Below are positions 10,808 to 19,965 of a stretch of DNA of 64,000 nt, one piece after another. Origin of the DNA: an uncultured Hyphomicrobiales bacterium (GTDB lineage Bacteria > Pseudomonadota > Alphaproteobacteria > Rhizobiales > Beijerinckiaceae). The stretch is from assembly GCA_903861645.1 (NCBI GenBank), contig CAIOVE010000043.1, positions 1 through 64,000 on the forward strand, read 5' to 3'. The stretch's first letter is position 1. Each line of letters opens with the position of its first letter. The notes beneath the pieces are model-generated. The model saw only the letters and a list, made by a program, of their open reading frames with translations. It ran no database searches and was not told the origin of the DNA. The position numbers were made by a program, and so were the translations under genes.

Positions 10808-11590
10808 TCAGGCGTTCATGAACGACAGAATGGCGGTCGCGGTCGTCCTCGGCTGGTCGAATTCGGCGACATGGCCGGCGTTGCGGATCGACTTGATTTT
10901 CGATTTTCCCGCGATGGCCTTGCCGAGACGGCGGGCGTAGGCGGCTGGAATCACCTTGTCGCCATCGCCCCAGATCAACAGCGTCGGCGCGGACAACCGG
11001 GTGATGCGCCGGAGCAAGCCCGTATCGCCCAGGGGCCAGACGATGCTTGCGGCGGCGACGCGCGCCCGCAGCGCGTGAATGTCCCAGTCGCCGCGGTTTG
11101 CGCCGGCCGGGGCCGCGAGAAAGGCGTCGAAATCCTTCGGCTTGTTGGACAGGATCGCCGACATCGCGCCGGGCGGCTGGGCGAAGACGTCGACGATGGG
11201 CTCCGCCTCGTCGAACATGCCGAAGGGCGCGATCAGGGCGAGGGTTTTCACGTCGCCCGGCCAGAGGGACGCGGCTTCCGCGGCGAGCGCGCCGCCAACC
11301 GACGCGCCGACGAGATCGGCGCCAACGAGGTCCGCCGCGATCAGCGCGTCGCGCGTCGCGACGATCCAGTCGAGGTGCGTATCGAGCCCGTCCGATGTCG
11401 GGCCGCCGGGAAAGCCCGGCAGCGATGGCACCACCACCTGCCGCGTCTCGGCGAGGGCGTCGAGAAAGGGCGTCCATCTGGGCTGGCCGCCAAAGCCCGG
11501 GAGCACGCCAAGACGCTTGCCCTTGCCCTTGCGCCAGACGCGCATGGGGCCCTGCGGCGTGGAGACGATGGTTTCGCGTGGCTCGGTCAT
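10808..11590 (-). CDS. Alpha/beta-hydrolase
   Basis: A 260-residue alpha/beta-hydrolase. The nucleophile elbow is GASVGG near residue 103, the acid is in WGDGDKVIP near 210, and the histidine is in RNAGHVAEF near 240. The start at 11590 overlaps the stop of the upstream LLM gene in an ATGA arrangement, indicating translational coupling. The open frame continues another 260 codons upstream, but that is a shadow of the LLM gene. The cotranscribed flavoprotein suggests that the hydrolase acts on an oxidation product. The substrate is unknown. Confidence 0.88.
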   Translation of the reverse strand: MTEPRETIVSTPQGPMRVWRKGKGKRLGVLPGFGGQPRWTPFLDALAETRQVVVPSLPGFPGGPTSDGLDTHLDWIVATRDALIAADLVGADLVGASVGGALAAEAASLWPGDVKTLALIAPFGMFDEAEPIVDVFAQPPGAMSAILSNKPKDFDAFLAAPAGANRGDWDIHALRARVAAASIVWPLGDTGLLRRITRLSAPTLLIWGDGDKVIPAAYARRLGKAIAGKSKIKSIRNAGHVAEFDQPRTTATAILSFMNA

Positions 11591-12852
11591 TGCGCGGCGA
11601 TCCCCGAAATGGCGTCGAAGGTCGCGCCCGGCAGCACGCGGTTTTGCGCGGGCATGCCCTTGGGCCACCACTTGTTTTCCCACTTGTCCTCGAACAGGTC
11701 GCGAATCTGCGGCAGCACCCGCGTCGCGAAGAGGTCGGTGTTGTAGCGCGTCAGTTGCGCGCTCATGTTGCCGAAGTGCAGCAGCAGCATGAGATTGCCG
11801 ACGTTCATGTCCTTGCACACGGAGCGAATTGTTTCGGCCACTTCGTCGGGCGAGCCGATGACGACATGGCCCGCGTCGAAAATATCGTTCTGGTCGGCGC
11901 GCACCTTGCGGCGCGATTGCTCGGCGGCCTGCATGACCTGCGAGCCAAGCGCCGAACGAACCGTCGCCTCGGTCGTGTAGCCGGGCGGGTTGGCGTAGGC
12001 GGGATCGGTGTGCAGGCAGCGATTGTAGAAATAATCCGCGGGCTCGCGATAAAGATCGAGCGCCTCCTTGCGGGTTTCCGCGACGCCAACGAATTGCAGG
12101 AACCCCGCCTGAAACGGGTTGGGCTCGCGGCCCATGGCCTTCATCTCGTTCCAGAAGCCGGCGATGGCGGCCTTGCTCGCCTTGTGGCCGAAGTAGGAAA
12201 GATTCGCGTAGACGAAATCCTTTTCCGCGCACATGCGCCACGTTTCGACCGAGCCGCCGCCGGGCACCCACACGGGCGGCCGCGGCGACTGAATGGGTCG
12301 CGGCCAGCAATTCACATAGCGTTGCTTGTTGAATCGGCCATTGAAGGCGAAGGGCTTTCGCTCCTTCCATGCGCGCAGGATCAGTTCGATGCCTTCGTAA
12401 TAACGGGCGCGCAGCAGCGCGGGATTCTGGCCATAGGCGTAGCAGGCGTCCATGGGCGTGCCGACCGGGAAACCCGCGATCAGCCGGCCGCCCGATATGC
12501 AGTCGAGCATGCCGAATTCCTCGGCGACGCGCGTCGGCGGATTGTAGAGCGCGACGGAATTGCCCATGACGCAGATCGCCGCGTCGGTCGTCTCGCGCGC
12601 CAGCGCCGACGCGATGAGATTGGGCGAGGGCATCATGCCATAGGCGTTGGCGTGATGTTCGTTGACGCAGACGCCATCGAAGCCCATGCGCGCGGCGTGC
12701 ACGAGTTCGTCGATGTATTCATTGTAGGCGCGATGGCCGATCGTCGGATCGTAAACGCCGGGATCGATGTCGACCCATACGGAATTGTGCTTCTGCTTGA
12801 AGTCGTCCTTCAAGTCCGGATAGGGCATCAGGTGAAACCAGAGCGCCTTCAT
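11587..12852 (-). CDS. LLM-class flavin-dependent oxidoreductase
   Basis: A 421-residue bacterial-luciferase-like monooxygenase using reduced FMN or F420. The N-terminal NEHHANAYGMMPSPN motif near residue 64 is the classic LLM signature. VGTPMDACYAYGQNP and VWVPGGGSVETWRMCAEKDF are further family blocks. A GGGAGGAACAG ribosome site precedes the ATG. It is the first gene of a two-gene operon with the alpha/beta-hydrolase. A second LLM enzyme with the same AEHHATPLGMAPSPN-type motif is at 22898. Monooxygenation followed by hydrolysis is a plausible pathway, but no substrate can be assigned. Confidence 0.9.
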   Translation of the reverse strand: MKALWFHLMPYPDLKDDFKQKHNSVWVDIDPGVYDPTIGHRAYNEYIDELVHAARMGFDGVCVNEHHANAYGMMPSPNLIASALARETTDAAICVMGNSVALYNPPTRVAEEFGMLDCISGGRLIAGFPVGTPMDACYAYGQNPALLRARYYEGIELILRAWKERKPFAFNGRFNKQRYVNCWPRPIQSPRPPVWVPGGGSVETWRMCAEKDFVYANLSYFGHKASKAAIAGFWNEMKAMGREPNPFQAGFLQFVGVAETRKEALDLYREPADYFYNRCLHTDPAYANPPGYTTEATVRSALGSQVMQAAEQSRRKVRADQNDIFDAGHVVIGSPDEVAETIRSVCKDMNVGNLMLLLHFGNMSAQLTRYNTDLFATRVLPQIRDLFEDKWENKWWPKGMPAQNRVLPGATFDAISGIAAQ

Positions 12853-12972
12853 CGACTGTTCCTCCCCCGTGTCGCGTCGCCCATCGGCGAAACCACGCGC
12901 GCTCTGACCCGACGGCCGGCGCGATTGCCTTGAGGCTAGCGCTTTCCCGCGTCTGTGTCAGGCGGTTTTTGA

Positions 12973-13971
12973 TCAGCCGCGAACCTCGGTCGCCGCGCGC
13001 GCCGCTACGTCCTCGATCGCGTCGACGATGGCGTCGGGTCGCGCCCAGTGCGGCGAATGGCCGACGCCGGGCAGGACGACAAGCCGCGCGCCGGGAATGT
13101 CGCGCGCGCTTCCGTAGGAGTGGATGCGCGTCAGCACGATCGAGTCGCTGTCGCCGGTGACGATGACGGTTGGCGCCTTGATTTCACGCAGGCGTGGCGC
13201 CTGCTTGACGACGGCGGCGTAGGCCGCCGTGACGTCCTGCGCGTTGGCGCGGAATATAGCGGGTCGGAATACGCGCTTCAGGCCGACGCGCTCGACATAG
13301 TCAACGGGTGTCGCCTGTGGCGCGAACACGCCGGCAAGTCCCTTGTCGAGCAAAGCCATGCCGACCGGCAGCGCGACAAGCTGGGTGAATATTTCGCCGA
13401 TCACCGGCATGGCGGCGATGTTGTAATAGGCGTCGACGTCGCCGCCGGGCCACGGGTGCGTCACGGGCGCGACCAGCACGAGGCCACGCACGATGTCGGA
13501 ATCATCGAGCGCCAGCGCGCAGGAGGCCATGCCCGCGAGCGAATGGCCGACGACGATCACCGATGCGACGCCAAGATGGTCAAGCGCCGCGCGAATGAGC
13601 CGGGCTTGCCGCGTCGGGTCGGCGTCGTCGCGTCCGTCTGGCCGATCGCTCCAGCCAAGGCCGGGACGATCGATGGCGATGACGCGGAACCCCTTCGCCG
13701 CCAACTTGTCGCCAAGGGCCAGCATCATGTCCGCCTCGTTGCCGCTCGCGCCATGCAACAACAAGACGGTCTGGCGCGGCGCGCCAGCCGGCGTCATCTC
13801 GGTGTAATGCAGGCACCCGCCGGGAACCTCGACGAAGGCGCCGCGCGGCGGATAGGCGGCGGCGATGCGCCTGTCCATGATCGCCGTATAGAGGGCGAGA
13901 CCCGCGATCACGGCGGCGAATACATTGGCGAAAAAGGCGAGCATGGGCCGTCTGCGTGAGAGCGGGTGCAT
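12973..13971 (-). CDS. Membrane-anchored alpha/beta-hydrolase
   Basis: A 332-residue alpha/beta-hydrolase with an N-terminal hydrophobic segment (LAFFANVFAAVIAGLALYT, residues 11-29) that probably anchors it in the inner membrane with the catalytic domain outside. LLLHGASGNEADM near residue 70 forms the oxyanion region. The nucleophile is in GHSLAG near 143, and the acid and histidine lie in TGDSDSIV and GVGHSPHWA. It resembles haloalkane-dehalogenase or epoxide-hydrolase-like folds, without residues that fix a substrate. It stands alone between the LLM operon and the TPR gene. Confidence 0.85.
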   Translation of the reverse strand: MHPLSRRRPMLAFFANVFAAVIAGLALYTAIMDRRIAAAYPPRGAFVEVPGGCLHYTEMTPAGAPRQTVLLLHGASGNEADMMLALGDKLAAKGFRVIAIDRPGLGWSDRPDGRDDADPTRQARLIRAALDHLGVASVIVVGHSLAGMASCALALDDSDIVRGLVLVAPVTHPWPGGDVDAYYNIAAMPVIGEIFTQLVALPVGMALLDKGLAGVFAPQATPVDYVERVGLKRVFRPAIFRANAQDVTAAYAAVVKQAPRLREIKAPTVIVTGDSDSIVLTRIHSYGSARDIPGARLVVLPGVGHSPHWARPDAIVDAIEDVAARAATEVRG

Positions 13972-13995
13972 TTGGTTCCGCGCGCGCGAGGGCGC

Positions 13996-14628
13996 TCAGA
14001 TGTCGCGGCCGTCAACCTCGACGGTCAGCTTCTGCACTGTCTTACGCAGATCATCCTGCGCCGGATTGATTTCCAGCGCCTTGCGGAACGCGGCGAGCGC
14101 GCCTTTTTTCATGTCCATGCGTTGAAACATGAAGCCAAGGCCCGCCAGAGCGCCGAAATGGCGGGGCTCCAGCGCGAGAACATGGGCGATATCCTCGATG
14201 GCGCCGGGGTAGTCGTCGGCCGTGAACCGGGCGGTCGCGCGCTTGTTCCAGCCCTCCGCCCAGTCGGGCGCGAGGATGACAATCTTGTCGAGCACCGCGC
14301 TCGTGAGATCCCAGTCCTTGTTCTCCATCGCCTGCGCGGCGCGGCTCATGAGCAGGTCCGCGGTGTCCGAGCCCGACCGCATCCAGACGCGCTCGATCGC
14401 CAGCTGAAGCGCATGGGCTTCCCGTTCGTCCGTCGCGCGCGACAGGCGATTGAAGAGATCGTCGAGAATTTTCTTGCGGCCCTCGGGCTGGTTGATGTCG
14501 GGCGCCGGAAGCGTGGCCTCGGTTGGCTTCGCGCCCGGCGGCGATGGCGCTTGCTGCGCCCATGCGCCCGTCGTGGCGAACACGAGACAGAGGGAAAGCG
14601 AGCGAAGCGACGGCATGAGTCCACGCAT
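13996..14628 (-). CDS. Exported TPR-repeat protein
   Basis: A 210-residue protein with a cleavable signal peptide (SLSLCLVFATTGAWAQ, cleavage after about residue 25). Tetratricopeptide-like helices follow from residue 85: the DWAEGWNKRATARF, PGAIEDIAHVLALEP and KGALAAFRKALEINP segments show the A/L/P pattern of TPRs. Such periplasmic TPR proteins are common in Rhizobiales and usually scaffold other proteins. It is the third minus-strand gene after the amidase and the ring hydrolase, with a 77-base gap, but a functional link is unproven. Confidence 0.85.
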   Translation of the reverse strand: MRGLMPSLRSLSLCLVFATTGAWAQQAPSPPGAKPTEATLPAPDINQPEGRKKILDDLFNRLSRATDEREAHALQLAIERVWMRSGSDTADLLMSRAAQAMENKDWDLTSAVLDKIVILAPDWAEGWNKRATARFTADDYPGAIEDIAHVLALEPRHFGALAGLGFMFQRMDMKKGALAAFRKALEINPAQDDLRKTVQKLTVEVDGRDI

Positions 14629-14705
14629 GCAAACAGACTAGGACGCCGCCGGCGCGCCGTCAAAGGCGGGCGCGGAACGCCCTGGCCGTGGCGATTCCGC
14701 GCGCT

Positions 14706-15803
14706 TCAAGCCGGGCCGACATCGACGATCGCCGCGACGGGGCCCGAGCCATGCGGGCCGGAGTGCATGGCGTCGACGGATATGAAGACGGCGGGATCGC
14801 CGATCGCGGCGGCGATCATGCCGCCCGCCGCCGCCTTGACGTGACGATGCACGGACACATCGGAATCGTTGAACATGACCTGTCGCCGTCCGCGCAGGCG
14901 ACCGTCGCGGTTGGGCTCGCATTTGATGAAGCAGTTGACGAGCCGCCCGTTCAGATCGCTGGCGCGCGGCCGTTCGGGCAGATCGAGGCCCGCCGAGCGG
15001 ATCGCGGCGTAGATGGAATCGAGATCGAGCAGATCCTCCATCATCGAATGGCCAATGCGGAAGCGCCCGCCCGCGCCCGGCTTGTTGCCCATCAGCACCA
15101 CCTGGGCGCGCGTCGCCTCGACGCCCGACGAGCAGCAGGCCACCGACGAAAAGATGCTCATGTCAGCGCATATCTGGTCGGGGCGTGGCATGGCGATCTC
15201 GCCCAGTCCCAAGGCGACGCCAAGCGCGCTCGTGCCATTGGCGACGCCGGCAGACTCCTGAATCTTGCAGGCGACCGTCTTGCCGCGGGCCTCGGCGGCG
15301 CGAACGGAATCAACCGTCAGCACGGGCGTCTTGGTCTGGACGAAGTGCACGTCCTCGACGCTTTCGATGCCCGATTGCCGCATGGCCGCGCGCACGGCCG
15401 AGGCGACCTTTTCGATCATGGCGGGCCGACCAATGTCCTCGGGCAGAATATCCTCGCTCACGGCGACGCCGACCGCGAGCCGCTTTTCGCTGTCCGCGCC
15501 CTTCGCCGACGTGCGCGCGAAAATCGTCGCGTGTGGCGACAGCACGCCGTCGCATCCGCCCGACCACGCCATGGGCAAATCGGCGATGTCCGCCGCCGGG
15601 CGCGCGCCCCTGTCGGCGAGAAAGCGCCGAAAGGCGTCATCGGCCACCATGCGGCTGAAATCATTGACGCCGCCGTTCCCCTCGGTCTTGCCGACGATGG
15701 CGATGACCTCATCGGCGGTGAACTGGCCGGACGCGATGCAGCGCGCCAGGCCTTCCGTGTCCCTGACGCCCGCCAGGCCGATTTTCGCCACTTCGATCGC
15801 CAT
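14706..15803 (-). CDS. Ring-opening amidohydrolase (cyanuric acid hydrolase/barbiturase family)
   Basis: A 365-residue member of the small AtzD/TrzD/barbiturase family. These enzymes open cyanuric acid to 1-carboxybiuret, or barbiturate to ureidomalonate. The three internally repeated domains each supply a Lys-Ser pair, and all are visible: K39 (GKTEGNG) with S81, K158 (QTKTP) with S226 (CCSSGVE), and K294 with S342 (SVDAMHSGP). The family-typical AGGMIAAAIGDPAVF and GSGPVAAIV end the protein. It lies 34 bases downstream of an amidase-signature gene in the same operon, as a hydrolase and a ureido/biuret amidase would. Sequence alone does not separate cyanurate from barbiturate specificity. 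Confidence 0.93.
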   Translation of the reverse strand: MAIEVAKIGLAGVRDTEGLARCIASGQFTADEVIAIVGKTEGNGGVNDFSRMVADDAFRRFLADRGARPAADIADLPMAWSGGCDGVLSPHATIFARTSAKGADSEKRLAVGVAVSEDILPEDIGRPAMIEKVASAVRAAMRQSGIESVEDVHFVQTKTPVLTVDSVRAAEARGKTVACKIQESAGVANGTSALGVALGLGEIAMPRPDQICADMSIFSSVACCSSGVEATRAQVVLMGNKPGAGGRFRIGHSMMEDLLDLDSIYAAIRSAGLDLPERPRASDLNGRLVNCFIKCEPNRDGRLRGRRQVMFNDSDVSVHRHVKAAAGGMIAAAIGDPAVFISVDAMHSGPHGSGPVAAIVDVGPA

Positions 15804-15837
15804 GATGTTTCATTCCCTGATTGAAGAATGGACGGGT

Positions 15838-17190
15838 TCACGCCGCCATCGCGGGCCAAAATCGAGGGCCGTCGAAAATCGCCTCGAGCGATTCCGCGAG
15901 GTCGAGCAGCAGGGCGTCCGATCCCGGCGCGCCCACGAGATGCAGGCCGATGGGCATGCCATCGGGCGCGGGCCGCATGGGCACGGACAGGGCAGGTCGC
16001 CCGCAGGCGTTGACCCAGCCGGTGAAAATGGCGTGGCCGCGCGGCCCCACCGGGCGTCCATCGATGACGGGTGGATATTCCGTCGCCGCTGGCCACGGCT
16101 GCGCCGCCGTGGTTGGCGTGGCAATCACGTCGAAGGGCGCGCATTGCTCCTCGACCTCGGCGCGGAAACGCTTGATCGCTTCGATGGCGGCCATGAGTTC
16201 AGGCGCCGAGCGCTTTTCGCCCTCGCGCGCCGCGGCGACGAAATCCGCCCCGACGCGGGCGTCGAAGTCCGGATGTTCGCGGGCGATCATGGCGAGACCG
16301 CTGTTGGAAAACATCGGCATGACCGCGATGGCGGGCGCGATGTCGAAGGGCAGGGGGCCGCGCTCGACGACGTGACCCAGCCCGCGCATGCGTTCGATGG
16401 CGTCCGCGAAGCTGGCTCGAATGTCCGGGTCAACCGGCGCGCCGTCGATCGTGTCGACGCACAGGATGCGCAGATGCCTTGCGCCGATGGGGGTGGAGGG
16501 CCGGCCTCGGCTTAAACAGTCAAGCACGAGGCGGGCGTCATCCACGCGTCGGGCCAGGGGGCCGACGACCTCGAAGTCGAAATTGATTTCGGGAAAGCCG
16601 CCGCCGCGTGGCGCGACATCGCGTCCGGGCTTGAGGCCCACAAGCCCGGTATGCCCGGCGGGCCGGCGGATCGAGCCGCCGCCATCCGTCGCGAGGGCGA
16701 AGGGAACCATGCCGGCGGCCACAGCCGCGGCCGCGCCGCCGCTGGAGCCGCCGGGCGTGAGCGCGGGGTTCCATGGATTGCCGGTGACGCCATGGATCGC
16801 GTTCGCCGTGTAGCCGCGCAGGGTGAACTCGGGCACATTCGTCTTGCCCAGAAAGACGGCGCCCGCCGCCCGCAATCGCGCCACGGGCGTTTCATCCCGG
16901 TCGCCAACGTAATTTGCAAAAAGGCGCGAACCCCATGTCGCGGGCATGTCGCGCGCGATGAGATTATCCTTGAGCGCGCAAGGGATTCCCTCCAGAGGCC
17001 CACGCGGCGCGCCAGCGTCCAGCAGTCGGTCGCTGTGCTCCGCCGCCGCGCGCGCGCCCTCGCGGTTGATGAAAGTAAAGGCGTTCACAAGCGGGTTCAG
17101 TCGATCGATGCGCGTTAGACAGGCGTCGACAAGCCCGCGCGCGGTCAGGCGTCGCGCGCGCAATTCGACGCCGAGTTGTCTGATCGACAT
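15838..17190 (-). CDS. Amidase-signature family hydrolase
   Basis: A 450-residue amidase-signature enzyme with the full Ser-cisSer-Lys triad: K74 in CALKDN, the cis-serine in TPGGSSGGA near 149, and the nucleophile near S173 in GGGSIRRPA. The start is at 17190 (MSIRQLGVEL). The frame extends 45 codons upstream without family-like sequence. Upstream of the ring hydrolase, it is a good candidate for the next amide hydrolysis, as AtzE/AtzF (biuret, allophanate) or ureidomalonase do. Glutamyl-tRNA amidotransferase GatA is less likely, with no gatC or gatB nearby. It is transcribed divergently from the ABC importer operon. Confidence 0.9.
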   Translation of the reverse strand: MSIRQLGVELRARRLTARGLVDACLTRIDRLNPLVNAFTFINREGARAAAEHSDRLLDAGAPRGPLEGIPCALKDNLIARDMPATWGSRLFANYVGDRDETPVARLRAAGAVFLGKTNVPEFTLRGYTANAIHGVTGNPWNPALTPGGSSGGAAAAVAAGMVPFALATDGGGSIRRPAGHTGLVGLKPGRDVAPRGGGFPEINFDFEVVGPLARRVDDARLVLDCLSRGRPSTPIGARHLRILCVDTIDGAPVDPDIRASFADAIERMRGLGHVVERGPLPFDIAPAIAVMPMFSNSGLAMIAREHPDFDARVGADFVAAAREGEKRSAPELMAAIEAIKRFRAEVEEQCAPFDVIATPTTAAQPWPAATEYPPVIDGRPVGPRGHAIFTGWVNACGRPALSVPMRPAPDGMPIGLHLVGAPGSDALLLDLAESLEAIFDGPRFWPAMAA

Positions 17191-17341
17191 ATCGCTTCGT
17201 GGCACGATGGCGGCCCGTTCCAGTGTGGATTCAACGATGCGAATGCCATGCCGTTGGAACCACGCGCCAGTCACGGTGCGGCAATACGCGCGCGCGTCGC
17301 CGCAGCCATGGCCTGTGGATTGCATTCCAACGCTTCAGGAG

Positions 17342-17365
17342 ATCGCGAAACAATCCGTTCGCGAT
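17342..17365. promoter_or_regulatory. 8-bp inverted repeat in the divergent catabolic promoter region
   Basis: The arms ATCGCGAA (17342-17349) and TTCGCGAT (17358-17365) are perfect, separated by 8 bases. The site ends 24 bases before the importer receptor start and lies between the divergent amidase and importer operons. Position and symmetry fit an operator for a dimeric regulator, or a hairpin in the receptor leader. Confidence 0.5.
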
Positions 17366-17389
17366 GGCTGCGCTTGACGAGGACATGCA

Positions 17390-18352
17390 ATGAAACGTGC
17401 GTTGGCGATCGGGGCGATCCTGGGCTCACTTCTGAACGTCTTGCCGGCCCTGGCCGCCGACAAGGTGATTGTCGCCATGGGCAAGACGAGCTCCAACCTG
17501 CCTTATTACATCGCGGACCAGCGCGGCTTCTTCAAGGAATTCGGCATTGAAACGGAACAGAAGATCATCATCGACAATTCGCTGGTGATCACCGCGCTCA
17601 TCGCCGATCAGGTCGAGGCGGCCGCGGCAGTTCTCGCCATCGACGGCATGAACGCCAATCTCAAGAAGCCGGGCGCGGTGAACTGGATCACCCTCAACGC
17701 GCAAAACGATCCCCACAAGATGGAGCAATTCGTCATCCGCTCGGGGTTCAAGGCGACGACGCTCGCCGATCTCAAGGGCGCGCGCATTGTCTGCGCGCCG
17801 GGCCTCGGCAATATCTCCATGGCCAAGGCCGCGCTCGCCAAGGCGGGCCTCAACGAGGGCGATTACAAGCTCGATCCGATGGACCCGAACCAGCACATCA
17901 ACGTGCTGCAATCGGCCCAGTACGACGCCGCCTACACGCTCGAGCCCGGCGCGACGCTGATGCGCAAATCGGGCGTCGCGACAACGCTGCAAAGCGGCGT
18001 CATCGCGCAAGTCGTTCTCGGCGACGCGAAGGCCAACGCCTATGTCGGCGGCGCGGTCGTGACGGGAACTTTCCTGAAGAACCGCCCCGATGTCGCCAAG
18101 CGCTACGCGCAGGCCTGGGCCAAGGCGATCGCCTTTATCAACGACAGCCCGGACGAGGCGCGCAAGTACCTGCTCAACAACACGCCCATTCCCGAGAATG
18201 TCGTCGCGGATGTTCCGCTTATTCTGTTTACCTTCGCCGGCGACACGAGCGCGCAGGACAAGGCCAATCTGCAAGCCTATCTCGATTACGCGGTGAAGAT
18301 GGGCGCCTTGTCGGAGGCGGTGACGGTCGCTCCCTACATCAAGACGTTCTGA
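17390..18352 (+). CDS. ABC importer substrate-binding protein (NMT1/SsuA type)
   Basis: A 320-residue periplasmic receptor with a classical signal peptide (AIGAILGSLLNVLPALAADK, cleaved near residue 23). It continues with YIADQRGFFKEFGIE and AAVLAIDGMNANLK-type segments of nitrate/sulfonate/pyrimidine receptors. GAGGACATGC precedes the ATG. It starts a plus-strand operon with its own ATPase and permease, so this is a complete importer. The only other signal-bearing NMT1-type receptor here, at 40830, has no such partners. The divergent ring hydrolase and amidase suggest a nitrogen-rich cyclic ligand. Confidence 0.92.
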   Translation: MKRALAIGAILGSLLNVLPALAADKVIVAMGKTSSNLPYYIADQRGFFKEFGIETEQKIIIDNSLVITALIADQVEAAAAVLAIDGMNANLKKPGAVNWITLNAQNDPHKMEQFVIRSGFKATTLADLKGARIVCAPGLGNISMAKAALAKAGLNEGDYKLDPMDPNQHINVLQSAQYDAAYTLEPGATLMRKSGVATTLQSGVIAQVVLGDAKANAYVGGAVVTGTFLKNRPDVAKRYAQAWAKAIAFINDSPDEARKYLLNNTPIPENVVADVPLILFTFAGDTSAQDKANLQAYLDYAVKMGALSEAVTVAPYIKTF

Positions 18353-18362
18353 GGGCGCGGCG

Positions 18363-19193
18363 GTGTTCGGCTCCCCGGAGCGCGGGATCGAGGATAACGC
18401 GGCTCCGACACGGCGTCCGTTGCCCGCCTCGGCGTTCAAGCGGCCTCACATCACGGTCCGGGGTCTCAAGAAGTATTTCGGCCCAAACCCGGTTTATGAC
18501 GGGTTCGATCTCGACATACCCCGCGGAAAATTCATTTCCGTCTTCGGCCCCAATGGATGCGGCAAGAGCACGCTCATCAATCTGATGGCGGGCCTGTTGC
18601 CGCTTGATGGCGGCGAAATCCTGTTCGATGGCGAGCGGGTGTCGGATATTCGCGTCGGCTACGTTTTCCAGAACTACCGCGAGGCGCTGTTCCCCTGGAT
18701 GCGCGCGCGCGACAACATCGCCTATCCGCTCAAGTTTATGAAGATCGACAAGCGCGAGCAGGAGCGACGGGTCGAGGCGCTGGTGACGCGGCTTGGCGTG
18801 CGCATCGACCTCAATCGCTATCCCTACGAAATGTCCGGCGGACAGCAGCAGCTTGTGTCCATCCTGCGCGCGCTCGTCATCGACCCGGAAGTGCTGTTTC
18901 TCGACGAGCCTTTTTCGGCCCTCGACTATGAAATGACGCTGTTCATGCGCGAACAATTGCAGCGCATGTTCAAGGAGATCGGCGCGACGACATTGATTGT
19001 CTCGCACGATCTGGAGGAAGCGGTTTATCTCGCCGATCTCGTGTTGCTGCTTACGCGCGCGCCGACGCAAATCGCCGACATGGTCAGCGTCGATTCGCCC
19101 CGGCCGCGCACCGACGCGACGCTGGCCGAACCCGGATTCGTCCGAACCAAGGCGCATTGCCTCGAGATTTTTCAACGCGAGGTTCGCAAATGA
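18363..19193 (+). CDS. ABC importer ATP-binding protein
   Basis: A 276-residue ATPase of the nitrate/sulfonate/taurine type, energising the importer. Walker A is GPNGCGKST near residue 63, the Q-loop is FQNYREALFPW near 102, the signature is MSGGQQQL near 158, Walker B is VLFLDEPFSALD near 178, and the switch histidine is in VSHDLEEAV. The GTG start lies 10 bases after the receptor stop. The ATG of the permease overlaps its stop codon (ATGA). The N-terminal 30 residues are an extra, low-complexity extension. Confidence 0.96.
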   Translation: MFGSPERGIEDNAAPTRRPLPASAFKRPHITVRGLKKYFGPNPVYDGFDLDIPRGKFISVFGPNGCGKSTLINLMAGLLPLDGGEILFDGERVSDIRVGYVFQNYREALFPWMRARDNIAYPLKFMKIDKREQERRVEALVTRLGVRIDLNRYPYEMSGGQQQLVSILRALVIDPEVLFLDEPFSALDYEMTLFMREQLQRMFKEIGATTLIVSHDLEEAVYLADLVLLLTRAPTQIADMVSVDSPRPRTDATLAEPGFVRTKAHCLEIFQREVRK

Positions 19194-19948
19194 GTTGGTC
19201 GCGCGTCGCGCCTTTGGCGCCCCTGATTGGCGTCGCCGTCTTTCTGCTGATCTGGTACGTCGCCGTCGCGACACGCTTCATCGATCCCGTTCTGCTGCCG
19301 ACGCCCGTCGTCGTCGCCAAGAGCATCTGGAATGGCGTGGCGACGGGCAAGATCGGCGGCGACCTCTGGAAAACCATTCAGCGCGTTCTCATGTCGGTTT
19401 CGCTCGCGGCTTCGATCGGCATTCCCGTGGGGGTTGTTCTCGGCGCCTCGGAGCGGGTCTACAAGGCGCTTGAGTTCATCATCGACTTCTTCCGCTCGAC
19501 GCCCGCGAGCGCGGTGTTCCCCCTGTTTCTGGTCATTTTCGGCGTCGACGATCGAACCAAGATTTACATTGGCGCCTTTGGCGCGATGCTCGCGATCATT
19601 TTCAACACCGCCTACGGGGTGATGAACGCCCGCAAGACACGCGTGCTGGCGGCGCGGGTCATGGGCGCGTCACGGGCGCATATCATGTTGGTCGTGTTGC
19701 TGGAGTCCCTCCCGCAAACCTTTATCGGTCTGCGAACGGGCGTCTCCATTTCGCTTGTGTCGGTGATCGTGGCCGAAATGTTCCTCGGCTCGACCGATGG
19801 CATTGGCCAGCGTGTTTTCGAGGCGGAACAGATGTTCGACATGCCGCAGATGTACGCGGCGATTTTCTGCTCGGGAATGCTCGGCTACGCCCTGAACCTG
19901 GCGCTTGGCCTGTCGGAAAAGCGCTTTGTTCATTGGGCCGGGCGGTAA
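19190..19948 (+). CDS. ABC importer permease
   Basis: A 252-residue inner-membrane subunit of the importer with six predicted helices. The EAA cytoplasmic loop that contacts the ATPase is visible near residue 160 (AARVMGASRAHIMLVVLLESLP). The start at 19190 overlaps the ATPase stop by four bases. It completes a receptor-ATPase-permease set and leads into the monooxygenase gene 17 bases later, so transport and catabolism genes share one transcript. Confidence 0.95.
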   Translation: MSWSRVAPLAPLIGVAVFLLIWYVAVATRFIDPVLLPTPVVVAKSIWNGVATGKIGGDLWKTIQRVLMSVSLAASIGIPVGVVLGASERVYKALEFIIDFFRSTPASAVFPLFLVIFGVDDRTKIYIGAFGAMLAIIFNTAYGVMNARKTRVLAARVMGASRAHIMLVVLLESLPQTFIGLRTGVSISLVSVIVAEMFLGSTDGIGQRVFEAEQMFDMPQMYAAIFCSGMLGYALNLALGLSEKRFVHWAGR

Positions 19949-19965
19949 CGGAGTGGCGCGCGACA

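Noticed and set aside
11591..12370. N-terminal 260-codon extension of the alpha/beta-hydrolase frame
   Set aside because: It overlaps the LLM gene in another frame. The hydrolase family start and ATGA coupling fit 11590.
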